Source of the DNA: Agarophyton chilense
Taxonomy: Eukaryota; Rhodophyta; Florideophyceae; Gracilariales; Gracilariaceae
Direction: 5' to 3'
DNA: 64,000 nucleotides
NCBI GenBank assembly: GCA_030374765.1
Contig: JARGXX010000105.1
Location: 930,001-994,000, forward strand
This document shows positions 43,076 to 52,903 of this stretch, in pieces. The notes under the pieces were generated by a model. It was not told the DNA's origin. It searched no databases and saw only the letters and a list, made by a program, of their open reading frames with translations. Within the stretch, counting starts at the first letter, position 1; every line of letters starts with the position of its first letter. A program made the translations under genes and the position numbers.

Positions 43076-45316
43076 TTACGTTATATGAATGTCCGTCTCG
43101 TTGTTCCGCATGCATGACGCAAATCTCACTGTAGCGGCGTGCTTCGCATGAGCAAAGCACTGCGGATCTGGCTCACACCCTAGAAACTGACGCTGCTTTT
43201 CCAGTTCCATGCATGCCATGGCCGTTGAAAATGTTCCGGCGAAGAGGTCCACCACTATGTCTCCCGGCTGAGAAAATCTGCTGATGAGCTCCTTCAGCAA
43301 AGCGCGTGACTTCTATTCCGCCCGCACTTTCTGATACGTACCTGCTCCTTTGGCATTCTTCCTTCTCCATAGAAGTGTTTCACCATTCGACATGGGAGGC
43401 ACTTGGTCAATCACGCTATGGTAACCGGGATATCGCGATTGTACATAGCTCAAGTTCTCATAGTTCACCATGCCATGTTGTTCGGCGTAGGACAACCCGC
43501 TGCGAACTCCATGAATGGCGTACTCTGTTCTGAGAAACAGGGAGCACGAACTACGTCCGGGATTACGCATCGGATTGCCTTGAGAGCGAATGAAGTGCAG
43601 CTGGACCTTGTCCACGACAAACGACCTGCTCTTCTGTCCGTTCTCATCCTTTGCACCAATTCGACCCAACACTTCTTTCCATTCGTTCACCTGCTCAATC
43701 GCACAGAATATAACGAAATGCCCTCCCGGACGCAGAAGTTTAGAGATGAGCTTCGCCGCCCTCACCATGTCTTGCCGGTTAAGAACTTCGTACAAGCTGT
43801 TTTTCCTGTTCTTCTTCGCACGTATATTATACGGCGGGTCCGTGAGAACCAACTGCACTTTCCCTATCAGAGAGACCCCATTGCTGCGCAATGTCTCTTC
43901 AATCTCCACCAGGTTCTCGAAAGTACAATTGTACATTCGACAGTGCTTATCCATCTCCGACTCGCACTTTTGGAGAGACATTATATCATCCAGAGAGGTA
44001 AGGTCGTGAGGCGGCAGAGTATCCACCGACTCAGATTCGACCGACCTTGGTCCAGCTGTGGAAGAATGCTGACCAACACCCATGTTCTCTTCCTCATTCC
44101 CGGTCCCACCCTCCACTCCCTCTCCACCCTCCACCGCCGGAGCCTCCGAATCTTTTTCAGGTGGTACAACTTCTATCTCGTCTTCTTCCATAACCATAGT
44201 AGGTTCCGCCTTTGTCGCAGCCACCACTTCCACCTCCACACTCCCTCGCAGCTTTAGTGGCGATATGTATTCCGAGATGGTAGAGATAAGAGAGTTCCAG
44301 AAGCAGTCGAATCTCTCCGCAAACAATCTATGCAAAGTGTATGTAAAGGGTTTTAGAACGTCCCATTTGTCCGGAGCTGATACAGAGTAAAGCTGCTCAT
44401 TCACCACCACTTTGTGCAGGTCAGCGAGAAACTCTTTGGCCAACATACGAAGTGGAGTTTCAACGTACTCCGGCAGGTTCCACGCCCATGGGACGACATC
44501 CTCCTCCAATAAAGTACGGTTTCTACCAGGAAGGAGTCGTTGGGCCATGTCCTTGTGAGAGAACCCATCCCTTCTGTTTCCGATTGCCTGGAACTGCATA
44601 TCAGAATATCGTAGATGGATAAAGGGCAAAACCATGAATTCCACGCCAGGGAATCCCAAATACTGGGCGAAGCTGTCCCACGCGTTATTGACGAGCTGCA
44701 CACCAAAGCCCACACGCTGAGCTACTGGTTTGTCATAAATCGCCACCTTCGAAAATGGCGTATCGTAGGTTCTGTCCCGCTTTCTTCGCTTACGGGAGAC
44801 TCTTCTCTTCTCCATAGAGACCGACTGAATACAAATGAGGAACAGCAACCTCTGGAACATTGTCGGGAAGTCGGTCGCGAATGGAGCCCGGCTTTTGCTC
44901 GCCTTCTCTCGGGTTGTATCCAGACCTTTGAAGAACTCTGTCAAAGTGACATTCTTCGGGATGCCCTTGAACTCCACCGCCTCGTACGCGTTCCAAAAGT
45001 CCCTCACGCGCCTATCTGGGTCCCCATCCCTTATATCCAGCAACCTCGCCGAGAAATAATTCTGACAGTTCGAGCCCCTCATTCCTACAACTCGGAGCTC
45101 ATCTTCTGTGTAATTGGTGTGGTCGGGACCTAGGAGAGTATAAAAAAACTTCGCGGTCTCCGGTAGGATGTGGCGATTGGCAAATGCGAAATCGATGAAT
45201 GCAGTGTGCCCCACTTTTCGCGGCTCATCTTCCTCCCACCTCGTTGATGCGTAACGATCACGCAAATCCAGACACGCCCTGATAACTTCATCCCCCGTAT
45301 AAAACAGTTTACCCAT
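43076..45316 (-). CDS. DNA amino-methyltransferase (DPPY type) with one in-frame TAG
   Basis: From ATG 45316 (MGKLFYTGDE) about 746 residues if the TAG at 43313-43315 is ignored. The N-terminal 350 residues are unrecognised, then comes an acidic linker. The catalytic motif TDPPYNI is near 493, RPGGHFVIF follows, and after the TAG the SAM-binding motif VVDLFAGTFSTAMA is near 690. The order DPPY before FxG is that of beta-class N6-adenine/N4-cytosine methyltransferases. Because the SAM motif lies beyond the stop, the gene is either a one-mutation pseudogene or needs readthrough. No GT-AG intron of length divisible by three spans the stop. Divergent from the oxygenase gene. Confidence 0.72.
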
Positions 45317-46032
45317 TTCGAAGGTGTCTGCCACGGGCGGTCGTCACGAGAGCCTGAGTGAAAGAGAGTGGCGGGTGCGGGTGGGTGCAGGGTGGTACGG
45401 AAAGATTGTGAGTACGGTTGAGGAGCGCGCACGGAAGAACGGTTGTTGCGGAACGACTTCGCAGCTATCCTGGTTGCATTTTGTCGGCCGTCAGAGGAGC
45501 GCTCCGACTTCATCGGGGGTCCCGATGAAGTCCCCGCGCACCTCTGTCGGCCGACAGAATGCACCGTGTACACCTGGGCGTCCTAAAAATTACAAAATTA
45601 TATGTATTATGTCGGCCGACAGAGTGCACCGTGTACACCTGGGCGTTCCAAAATTATATGTATTATGTCGGCCGACAGGGGTGTGCTGCGACTTCATCGG
45701 TGGACCGATGAAGTCGCAGGGCACCCCTGTCGGCCGACAAATACGCCATAACACACGCATGATGCGTTTCTGAGATGTTGGTCGACTGTCGGCCGACAGA
45801 GTGCACCGTGCACACCTGAGCGTTCCAAAAATTGCAAAATTATATGTATTTTGTCGGCCGACAGAGGTGCGCGGTGGAGAGCGGATCGGCCTAAACGAGC
45901 TGATTTGCAAGTTACGGAGATCTGAACCTTGCTTTCTGATTGGTCAGAAGTCCGACGTCGGCGACGCCGTGTCGATTGGCCTCCGGCCCTCTGCCACCAT
46001 TTGCAACCTCGACCTACTACGATCCGATTCAA
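45317..46032. promoter_or_regulatory. Divergent control region between methyltransferase and oxygenase genes
   Basis: 716 bp holding the palindrome array (45482-45863), then two inverted CCAAT boxes (CTGATTGGTCAG near 45936 and GATTGGCC near 45974) about 60-95 bp before the oxygenase ATG. The array position suggests control of both genes. Confidence 0.6.
45482..45863. repeat. Array of TGTCGGCCGACA palindromes with two long hairpins
   Basis: Perfect TGTCGGCCGACA at 45545, 45610, 45666, 45728, 45787 and 45852, and a one-mismatch copy at 45482; spacings 56-65 bp. Copies 1-2 bound hairpin A (45482-45556) and copies 4-5 bound hairpin B (45666-45739, arms matching about 35 of 37). Both hairpins contain GACTTCATCGG and its complement. 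Three intervening units share GTGCACCGTG..ACACCTG, then an AT-rich AAATTATATGTATT block. The sequence after copy 7 repeats the start of hairpin A's arm. The motif was not seen elsewhere in the window. Confidence 0.9.
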
Positions 46033-49000
46033 ATGATGACTCGAGGCAAAGCGAAAGCAAGGGGTACTCCGCGGGGTACTCCACGCGCCACTCCGCGAAA
46101 AGCTACATCGGGAAACAATCTGGCTGGTGGGGATAGGGTGGCGTTGTTCCTGGCGGATGGGACAGGGAAGAAGAAGGGTACTATGGTTGGCACTGCGAAG
46201 TTGAGAGGTGTTAGGGGCAGTGGAGCGGCCGGGAAGGCGCTTTGCAGAGCGATGCATGGCCATTCGTTGCGCGAGTCTGCGAAGCCGGGAGAGGACTTGG
46301 TGGCCATCTGGAGGACTGAAATTAAGGAGTGGATCGACTCCAAGTATCAGTACTCCTTCAAGGGAGCAGAGGAGCCGCCGGAGTTGCTGAAGGATATTGT
46401 GTCGGCAGGTATATACGCATGGGATACCTCCATGATGACACGCGTCTCCTCTGTGCTGACTCCAGGGCCTCCTCGCCCGGAGACTCCCAAAAGCGCGACC
46501 CCCTCGAAGGAGTCTGCTACGCCTTTGAGGGGGAAGAGGGCACAGCCAACAACAGTGCCGCCGGCCATGAAGCAACCCGTCAAGCCGAAAAAGAGGGTGA
46601 CGATAGTGGATGATTCTGATGAAGATGTTGTGGAGGTGGGGTCAGCGGTGAATGTACGCGGGGATTCGCACACCGGTCCCGAGTTGGAGTTGTTCTATGA
46701 CGGCGATGCCGTTCCTTCGCAGGAAGTGGATAGGAGTCTCGTGGAAAAGAAGATCTCTGTTTCAGACTATGACCAGTGCCGCTTGATTGTGGACATAGAT
46801 GACATACAAATCCCCGAGAAGACTGTCAGAAGTGTGAATGCAGAACACAAGGCGGGGACGATGGCAAAGTGCAAAACGTTTGGCTGGCTTGCGTCGGCAT
46901 GGTCGATTGCTGTTGCCATCGTCGGGGGAATGGAATTAGATTTCAGTGAAATTGTTCACAATGGGAGGGTAGTGGTGCCTGTCATACTCAATGACGGTCA
47001 TCACCGCGTCTTGGTTCTGCGAGATCTGAAGAATGATCCCTTTGAAGGGAGAAAGTGGTTGGAAATTGTGCGGTCTCTTGATGTCGTTCTTTGGAGACGC
47101 AAGGACCGGAAGCCTTTATCGCTGAACGAAGTGCTCGGTCTTGGTAATGTACCCAATGAAATGAGTTCAAATGTGTTGAAGAAGAGTTTCGCCGACAAGG
47201 TTCATTCGACAGTGTCCTTCATTTGCAACTTGATTGAGGAAAAAAGAACCAAGTTGGCTGACCTTACCCCGACACGGATAGGTGGGGCGCTGAAGACGAG
47301 CGAAGCTATAGGAATCTACAGCTTGCGCCACTTGAATCGCTATGCGACTCTTGGGTTGAAATTCGTCAGGAGCGAAGGTCTCCTGGAGTTCTTTGAGAAC
47401 GTATGCAAGGAGGGTCCAGTGCTAACGCTTGCGCATGTGTCGAGTGACTTGTTGTTAGGACTCGAAGACGAAATATTCCGTTTCGAAATCCGTTGTTTGC
47501 AGCTACATGTGAGGGTGAGGATGGGTTCTACGGGGAATATGGGACGTTTCCAGGAGACGCGAAAGCAGTTCTTCCAATGCGCCATAGGAATGTTCCAACT
47601 ATGCGAAAGGGCGGGAAAGGAGAACGGTCTGACGGCGGGGAAGGTTCTAGACAGCACAATTGTGATAGGAAAGAACGAGGTGTCTTTAAGGGAGTACCTT
47701 TGCATGCAAACGGCGAAGATGGAGCTCAGTGGTCCGAAGCGGTTGTGGCCGGGGTTGGTGTCGAAGAGGATGAAAATCGCACAAAGGCGGATTGAAGGCG
47801 GTCTGAAAGTGAGTCTGGCGTCCCCAAGTGCGGAGAAGGATGTGGTGGAGGTGCCACCTTCTGTGAATGTTCCTTCGTCTAGTGCTGGGGAGTCTGTACC
47901 CCACCAGGAAACCGTGGTTCCCAGACGCATCACACGAACTAGAAAAGGTACTGAGCGCGGGCTGGATGCTGCGGGTGAGAGGGTGATGGAACCTATACAG
48001 AGAAAGGGGAAGAGAAAGGCTGTGGTCATTAGTGATGATGAACGCGAGTATGAACAGCCTTTAAAGCGGAAGAGGAAGAGGAGAAAGACGGTGGGCACAT
48101 CTGCGGCTCAAATACCGGCTGACGTGGTGGATGTGTTCAAGAAGATGAGCAGGAAAGAGCTGAAGCGCTTCTTGAAGGAACATGTATTCAATGTTTTCTC
48201 ATCGAGTGAGGATGAACTGGATGATGACGGGGGGCAGGGTGCATTTGTAGGGGACGAAGAGGAGGAAGGTGTGCATATGCGTGGCTTCGAAGACAATAAT
48301 CCGGAGGGTGTTCCGAAGGGGCTGAAGAGGGCGGGACCGTATGCGGGGGGGTCGGGTATGTCGTGGGTGTACTTGGTGAATGCACTTCCGAGCGAGTGGC
48401 CGGCGGGTGAAAATGGAGTGAAGCATCAGCGCCTCTGGATGCAGATGATTTACCTACGGAACAAGCACGGGGCGGAGTGCTTGAGGGTAGAAGACTTGAA
48501 AAGTGTGCACCATGCGGTTTATTGGCGTGCTGCTCATAACAGGCACAAGGAACTGGGTTCCACGAAAGAACCGGTTCTTGGGGTGATTCTACCGACGAAG
48601 GACCACCCTTTGAATGAAGAGCAGGCGATATGGATGGCAGCAATGGAGAGGGATGACTTGGCCCGCGAGTACTTCGCGACTAAGAGAAGTGAGCTGATGG
48701 AGAAAGGATTTTGTGTGCTGGAAGAGTTTGCCACGGACGAGGGGATGGCGGATGAGGCGAAGAACAGGGGGGTTAACTTCGATGGGGATGTGACTGGGAC
48801 TTTGCTAGAGTTCTTCCAGACGGATTTCTTGAACCAGCCGGACTTGACGATTGAAGGGAATAGAAAGAAATGGGACCCTATAATCAACGCTGGTGAGAAG
48901 AGAGACGCTGGAGATAGAATGAAGGGAGTTGGGCGGTACATTACGACGAAGGTAGGGATTGTGGGTCCTGTGGAGGGGGACGAGAACAACGTTTTAATGG

Positions 49001-49719
49001 TGAGGAAAAGGGCATTGTTGGATGCGAGGTTTGGACTGATTGCGGCCGCTCTTCGGTTGTGCAACAACCGGTCGGGGAAGAAGAGGATGTATGCCCCTGA
49101 AACAGGGGGGCGAGTGCTGTGTACGGCGGAGGGCTGTCCAAGGCAGGTGTTACATACGGACTTTCGAGGACTGACCGATGCCGAGAAGATCGTCGGAGAG
49201 GTTCCAGGGTTCTTCATGATGGCGTCGGGAGCGAGTTCGTTTATGCTTTGGGTTTGTGAGAGGTCACATAACATGTACGTGCCCGACGACAGGAGCTTGA
49301 AGCGGCTGTCTCGGACGATGGTAGTGAAAAAGTTCAGGATTGCGCCGTACTCCATTTTTATTGGAAGAGGAGATGTGTTTCATGCTGGAGCTGGATACGA
49401 GGATGCATTTGTTAAGGATGTTTGCATGAGGTATCACATGTACTTGGTACCGGATGGGTACAAGCTACCGGACGCAGTGCATAGGCAACCAGCATTTCGG
49501 CCTAAGTTCGAAGAGGATGATTCCAACAAGGGTGATGATGAAGACGTCCAGATAGATGAGGATGAGGAGTTGGATGAAGATTATAAAATGGAAGTAGTTG
49601 AAAGTGGGGAAGAGGAGTATGAAGAAGAGGATGATGAACCTGGGATGGGTCTCAACTCGGCTAACACAGATGGAGACTATGAAGACGGCGGTATGATAAT
49701 GGATGACGACGACGACTAG
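46033..49719 (+). CDS. ParB-like and 2OG-Fe(II) oxygenase-like protein of the transposon
   Basis: 1,228 residues from ATG 46033 (MMTRGKAKARGTP). N-terminal 45 residues basic with RGTPRGTPRATP repeats. Around 300-380: PVILNDGHHRVLVLRDL, then a helical LSLNEVLGLGNV segment, the layout of ParB/DGQHR-type domains. Around 620-760: Arg/Lys-rich linkers with likely nuclear-localisation clusters. C-terminal domain about 950-1150: QVLHTDFRG (HxD), then GRGDVFHAGAGYED (distal His) and RYHMYLVP (Arg), matching the iron and 2-oxoglutarate ligand order of double-stranded beta-helix oxygenases. The tail (1157-1228) is very acidic. The frame is intact. Oxidation of a modified base or histone is an inference from gene context. 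Confidence 0.68.
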   Translation: MMTRGKAKARGTPRGTPRATPRKATSGNNLAGGDRVALFLADGTGKKKGTMVGTAKLRGVRGSGAAGKALCRAMHGHSLRESAKPGEDLVAIWRTEIKEWIDSKYQYSFKGAEEPPELLKDIVSAGIYAWDTSMMTRVSSVLTPGPPRPETPKSATPSKESATPLRGKRAQPTTVPPAMKQPVKPKKRVTIVDDSDEDVVEVGSAVNVRGDSHTGPELELFYDGDAVPSQEVDRSLVEKKISVSDYDQCRLIVDIDDIQIPEKTVRSVNAEHKAGTMAKCKTFGWLASAWSIAVAIVGGMELDFSEIVHNGRVVVPVILNDGHHRVLVLRDLKNDPFEGRKWLEIVRSLDVVLWRRKDRKPLSLNEVLGLGNVPNEMSSNVLKKSFADKVHSTVSFICNLIEEKRTKLADLTPTRIGGALKTSEAIGIYSLRHLNRYATLGLKFVRSEGLLEFFENVCKEGPVLTLAHVSSDLLLGLEDEIFRFEIRCLQLHVRVRMGSTGNMGRFQETRKQFFQCAIGMFQLCERAGKENGLTAGKVLDSTIVIGKNEVSLREYLCMQTAKMELSGPKRLWPGLVSKRMKIAQRRIEGGLKVSLASPSAEKDVVEVPPSVNVPSSSAGESVPHQETVVPRRITRTRKGTERGLDAAGERVMEPIQRKGKRKAVVISDDEREYEQPLKRKRKRRKTVGTSAAQIPADVVDVFKKMSRKELKRFLKEHVFNVFSSSEDELDDDGGQGAFVGDEEEEGVHMRGFEDNNPEGVPKGLKRAGPYAGGSGMSWVYLVNALPSEWPAGENGVKHQRLWMQMIYLRNKHGAECLRVEDLKSVHHAVYWRAAHNRHKELGSTKEPVLGVILPTKDHPLNEEQAIWMAAMERDDLAREYFATKRSELMEKGFCVLEEFATDEGMADEAKNRGVNFDGDVTGTLLEFFQTDFLNQPDLTIEGNRKKWDPIINAGEKRDAGDRMKGVGRYITTKVGIVGPVEGDENNVLMVRKRALLDARFGLIAAALRLCNNRSGKKRMYAPETGGRVLCTAEGCPRQVLHTDFRGLTDAEKIVGEVPGFFMMASGASSFMLWVCERSHNMYVPDDRSLKRLSRTMVVKKFRIAPYSIFIGRGDVFHAGAGYEDAFVKDVCMRYHMYLVPDGYKLPDAVHRQPAFRPKFEEDDSNKGDDEDVQIDEDEELDEDYKMEVVESGEEEYEEEDDEPGMGLNSANTDGDYEDGGMIMDDDDD

Positions 49720-49800
49720 ATATTATCTGTTACCTATTGAACAATAAAGAGTACAATTTGAGGTAATATGTGGAGTAGTCCCCTTTTCTTGTAATAGTGA

Positions 49801-50496
49801 TCAGTCGTCTTTCAGTAGAAACTCCTGAACAACTGGATTGAAACGCGTGAGAGCAGCACTTGCTTTCACTTTCTCATAGTGAATGACAACTGTCGAAGAT
49901 ATCAAGATTACGACATCCACTGTGTTACCAAGCAGTATAGGAACACCAGGGCCCTCAATGCGAGAGGTGGAGAAGGCGGTTGAAGAGAGTGCAGCGAAAG
50001 TGCATGCCGACAGCCTCATACCGAGTAGTCGGAAGGTTACAGCCGGACTGGATATGAATAAAGCCTGTTGAAAAGAGTGGGAGAGGGCGCCAAGCACGAG
50101 GTTCATAAAAGAGGTTCTCCGTGGTTCCGGGGTCATTGTGAACTTTATCTTAAGATAGGACTCTGGAAAGAAGGATATAGAAACAAGCTGGAGAAGATAT
50201 GCCAAAGCGCCAACTGCGGCCCCTCCTGTGGAGAAGGCGATACAATTTGTCTTCACGTCTGATGAAAGGGTACCGCTGACTGGAATGAAGCGGTGAACGA
50301 GGAAAAGTATGGCGTTGAGGGTGATGAGTAGAGTAAAAAGTAGAGCCCCGAATTCCAGAAAGGCTCGTTTCTTCCAGGTATATCGCTGGTTTGGATTGAA
50401 CGGCGTAGTTTGTAGAGACCCGTATAACGCTTTTATACATTGTACGCTTCCTTCGATTATGAGAATGTGTAGCAGGCTTTGGATAGGACACCTCAA
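49801..50496 (-). CDS. Hydrophobic multi-pass membrane protein, 5' end undefined
   Basis: 231 codons of open frame with four or more hydrophobic stretches (for example FGALLFTLLITLNAILFLV), a Pro-Arg loop and a charged C-terminus ending Lys-Asp-Asp. The frame stays open to a TAG near 50630 without an ATG, so a first exon or start is missing. No family recognised. It ends 80 bp from the oxygenase stop, tail to tail. Confidence 0.45.
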   Translation of the reverse strand: MRCPIQSLLHILIIEGSVQCIKALYGSLQTTPFNPNQRYTWKKRAFLEFGALLFTLLITLNAILFLVHRFIPVSGTLSSDVKTNCIAFSTGGAAVGALAYLLQLVSISFFPESYLKIKFTMTPEPRRTSFMNLVLGALSHSFQQALFISSPAVTFRLLGMRLSACTFAALSSTAFSTSRIEGPGVPILLGNTVDVVILISSTVVIHYEKVKASAALTRFNPVVQEFLLKDD

Positions 50497-50733
50497 TAGC
50501 GTTATGAGAATGAACCGAAGGAGAGAGTTGAATCTGAATGGAAGCGTATATTGCAGAGCTGGGTTTATAACTCCGAAGAGTGTAGTTAGTGTGATTGTGA
50601 ACGTTAAGGTCGATGTGAAGAGTGTTTGCTAACTGAACATCTTAGTAAAAGCGTTCCGGTTTTCTAGTCTTCCTTGTACGCTGCACCTAGGTAACGATAT
50701 GATACCGCTCTTTGAACAGTTGTTTCAGAGTAT
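50497..50733. other. Junction between hydrophobic gene and duplicated end segment
   Basis: No gene. From 50734 onward the sequence matches the reverse complement of 61724-62290; the identity starts abruptly at GAAGGAGGTGGG. Confidence 0.5.
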
Positions 50734-50742
50734 CTGAAGGAG

Positions 50743-51051
50743 GTGGGAGAGGAGAGGGGGAGAGCGAAAGGGTCGCCGGTGACGCCAGGGAGACGCGGGG
50801 AGCCGGCTGGGATGAAGAAGGGGAGAGAGGAATGGAAAGGGGGAGGAGTTGGAAAGAGTCGGCTGAAGAAGAGGAGGGTTGGTAAGGATGTGGAGAAGAA
50901 GGGTGGGAATGTGTGTGTGGTGGGGCAGCCGGGTGTGAGGAACTTGAGCAGTGGGGAGGTGGACGAGGTTGAGAATGCGGTGGTGGACTTCTTCAACCTC
51001 AAATACCCTCCCAGTGGAACGCTGGAGCCTGGTAAGCAAAAGGGCCAGTAA
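50743..51051 (+). pseudogene. 5'-truncated copy of basic transposon protein
   Basis: Encodes the C-terminal 100 residues (Lys/Arg/Gly-rich, then VRNLSSGEVDEVENAVVDFF) of the protein found complete at 61977-62628. The N-terminal coiled-coil region is absent because homology stops at 50734. No function recognised. Confidence 0.6.
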
Positions 51052-51283
51052 GGACGTAGAAGGTACTGACGACTGCCTCGGTATGGATCTCCACCTAGAG
51101 CGGTCAAAAGTGACCAGTAAACTGCAAATGCAGATTAAACTGCATTAAGTGGTCAAAACACTAAGATGCATGGAGTTCTTATTTCCAAAAATTTTTTTTT
51201 TCAGGTGCCGAACTAGCGCAATCTGCAAAATTCTTAGATTTTTTGGCTTTTTATTTACAAAACTAGCTATCTAGCACACTTAT

Positions 51284-51306
51284 CTAGCATTCCGAGAACA
51301 CAGACG
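51284..51306 (-). repeat. Right terminal inverted repeat of the 15.9-kb transposon
   Basis: Reads CTAGCATTCCGAGAACACAG plus ACG on the plus strand. It is followed by AA (51307-51308), then copia sequence continuing from 35393. Confidence 0.9.
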
Positions 51307-52230
51307 AAGTGGTTTGGCTAAGAAGTCCGCATCATTGACTTCACTTGGAACGTACGTCACATTGATGTGACTATCCTTGACTAGTTCCCGGACGAAGTGC
51401 AACTTAACGTCAATGTGCTTAGCGCGACCCGATGGACAGCGTTCACCAGTTGCCCAGGCAATGGCGCACTGGTTGTCCGAACGAATGGGCACAGCACCTT
51501 GCACTTTCCATCCAATCTCCTTAAGCTCACGCTTCAACCAAATAACCTCCTGACACGCAAGCGTCAAAGCATAATACTCGGCCTCGCCGGTAGACAACGC
51601 CACCGAAGCCTGTTTTCTTGCGCCCCACATACATGTCGCTTTGCCAAGCTTCACTAAGAAACCAGACATTGACTTGCGATCACGCGTGTCCGCAGCGTAG
51701 TCAGAGTCAACGTACGCCTCCATTTTCACCATGCCAGAGTGAAAGTTCACACCATGTCCAGTTGTACCGCGAAGGTAACGAAGAACTCGCTTTGCCGCCT
51801 TGTGACAGTAGGTCGTGGGCGATTTCTGAAAACGAGCCAAGATTAGGACGGGTGCTAATATATCCAAACGAGTTCTCAGTGACAAGTACAAAAGCGATCC
51901 AATGATCTGCTGGTACAGCTGAGTATCCTGGATGGATTTGTCTTTCTCAGATGTCCACCCGGTAAAAAAAGATTCTACCAGAGGGGTGCATGCCGGCTTG
52001 GATCGCTGAAACCCGAAACGGCGCAACATGCTTTCCCTTTACAGTGACTGACCAAGATACAGCCACACAGGTCGACCATCTGCATCTAAAGTCCATTTGA
52101 ATTCAACGCCGAGATACAAGTTCACTTCGTCCGCCACACGCAGCTCGTAAAACGACTTAAGCTCCTCCAAAATCGCATCACGTTCCATGGCAGAAGTTGT
52201 GAATATTAGCAAGTCATCAACATAAACTAG
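51307..52230 (-). pseudogene. Copia-2b, RNase H and part of reverse transcriptase
   Basis: Near-identical to 52970-53890 of Copia-2a. It carries RNase H (VDSDYAADTRDRKSMSG) and the preceding reverse-transcriptase tail. It is interrupted at 52230 by Copia-2a, whose insertion point lies in the codons for the YVDD active site of this copy. Confidence 0.9.
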
Positions 52231-52903
52231 TCACAACGTGAGCGCAGGTTAGGTAAAGGAAAAGGAAGAAGAGGGGGAAAAGACGAGAAGAAGAGAAAAA
52301 TAAAAGAAGAGAAACAAAGGAAGGTAGTCAGCCTTCACAATTTACTTCGATCGTTGGCGACCGTCATTGAAAACTATATCTACCTCGCACGCAGTTCCGC
52401 CGCCGGTGCTGACCGTCGGCGGGTCACCCACGTCTCACACCTTGCCACTGTGCGACGAGGAGTTGCGCGCCAAAACAATTTCAAACATGAAGCATATCAA
52501 ATAAAAACTCAAAAAATCATCCAAAGTGGTGCGCCAGTGCCAACCACCCCGCGCAGCCCAGATTCGGCTGTTACGGCCAAACCCCGTATCCAGCCCACAT
52601 TCGCACGTTCTCTCCAACTGCATAGCCCGTGCTCATTCAGCGCTCTCGTCCAATCAAATCGCTCCACTTGGGCCGAAGCCCCAACACGCCCCATTAGAAC
52701 CAGACCACTTGTCCATACCACGTTGCATGAGGGCATTTGCAGTAGCCAATCAGATGGCCGTTTCACGTTGAGATTGAGATGAGGCGCATATGCGTTTTTC
52801 CGCGGAGGGTGCCCAAAAGTGCCCATGCTTAAATCCACTTTTTGTTTTCCACTATTTCCAACACTCCAAAGGGCTTGGGGGCACAGTCGACCAAACCTCA
52901 ACA
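52231..52903 (-). repeat. Copia-2a 3' LTR
   Basis: 673 bp, TGTTGAGG at its start on the minus strand, ending in CGTTGTGA. The gag-pol stop codon TGA lies inside its first six bases. Confidence 0.93.

Larger units (their letters stand above)
35394..51306. mobile_element. 15.9-kb DNA transposon carrying chromatin and DNA-modification genes
   Basis: Ends are inverted repeats: CGTCAGTGTTCTCGGAATGC at 35394 and, reversed from 51306, CGTCTGTGTTCTCGGAATGC; the match extends three more bases (1 mismatch in 23). The flanks are the two halves of one copia copy, joined exactly by deleting the element plus one of two flanking AA dinucleotides, giving a 2-bp target duplication. Inside: transposase (+), coiled-coil protein (-), SET protein (-), DNA methyltransferase (-), ParB-like/oxygenase protein (+), hydrophobic protein (-) and a truncated basic ORF (+). 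ACTAGC/GCTAG motifs recur within about 200 bp of both ends. Transposase and several cargo frames are damaged, so this copy may be inactive. Confidence 0.9.
50734..51306 (+). repeat. Transposon end segment, inverted copy of 61724-62290
   Basis: About 570 bp, roughly 95% identical by eye to the inverted copy at 61724-62290. It contains the 3' part of a basic ORF (frame open 50743-51051, no ATG until 50811), which is 5'-truncated relative to the fuller gene at 61977-62628. AT-rich subterminal sequence and the right terminal repeat (51284-51306) follow. Confidence 0.88.

Noticed and set aside
43284..43341. Small intron removing the TAG in the methyltransferase
   Set aside because: The GTACGT...AATAG segment is 29 nt and would put the SAM-binding half out of frame; other nearby AG sites also give lengths not divisible by three.
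42260..45316. Methyltransferase-SET fusion protein by splicing
   Set aside because: A GTAAGA donor-like site exists near 43080, but none of the acceptors examined restores the SET frame in phase while keeping the domain.
45482..45863. CRISPR-like array
   Set aside because: Regular 12-bp palindromes at 56-65 bp, but the intervening units repeat each other, no cas genes exist, and the genome is eukaryotic.
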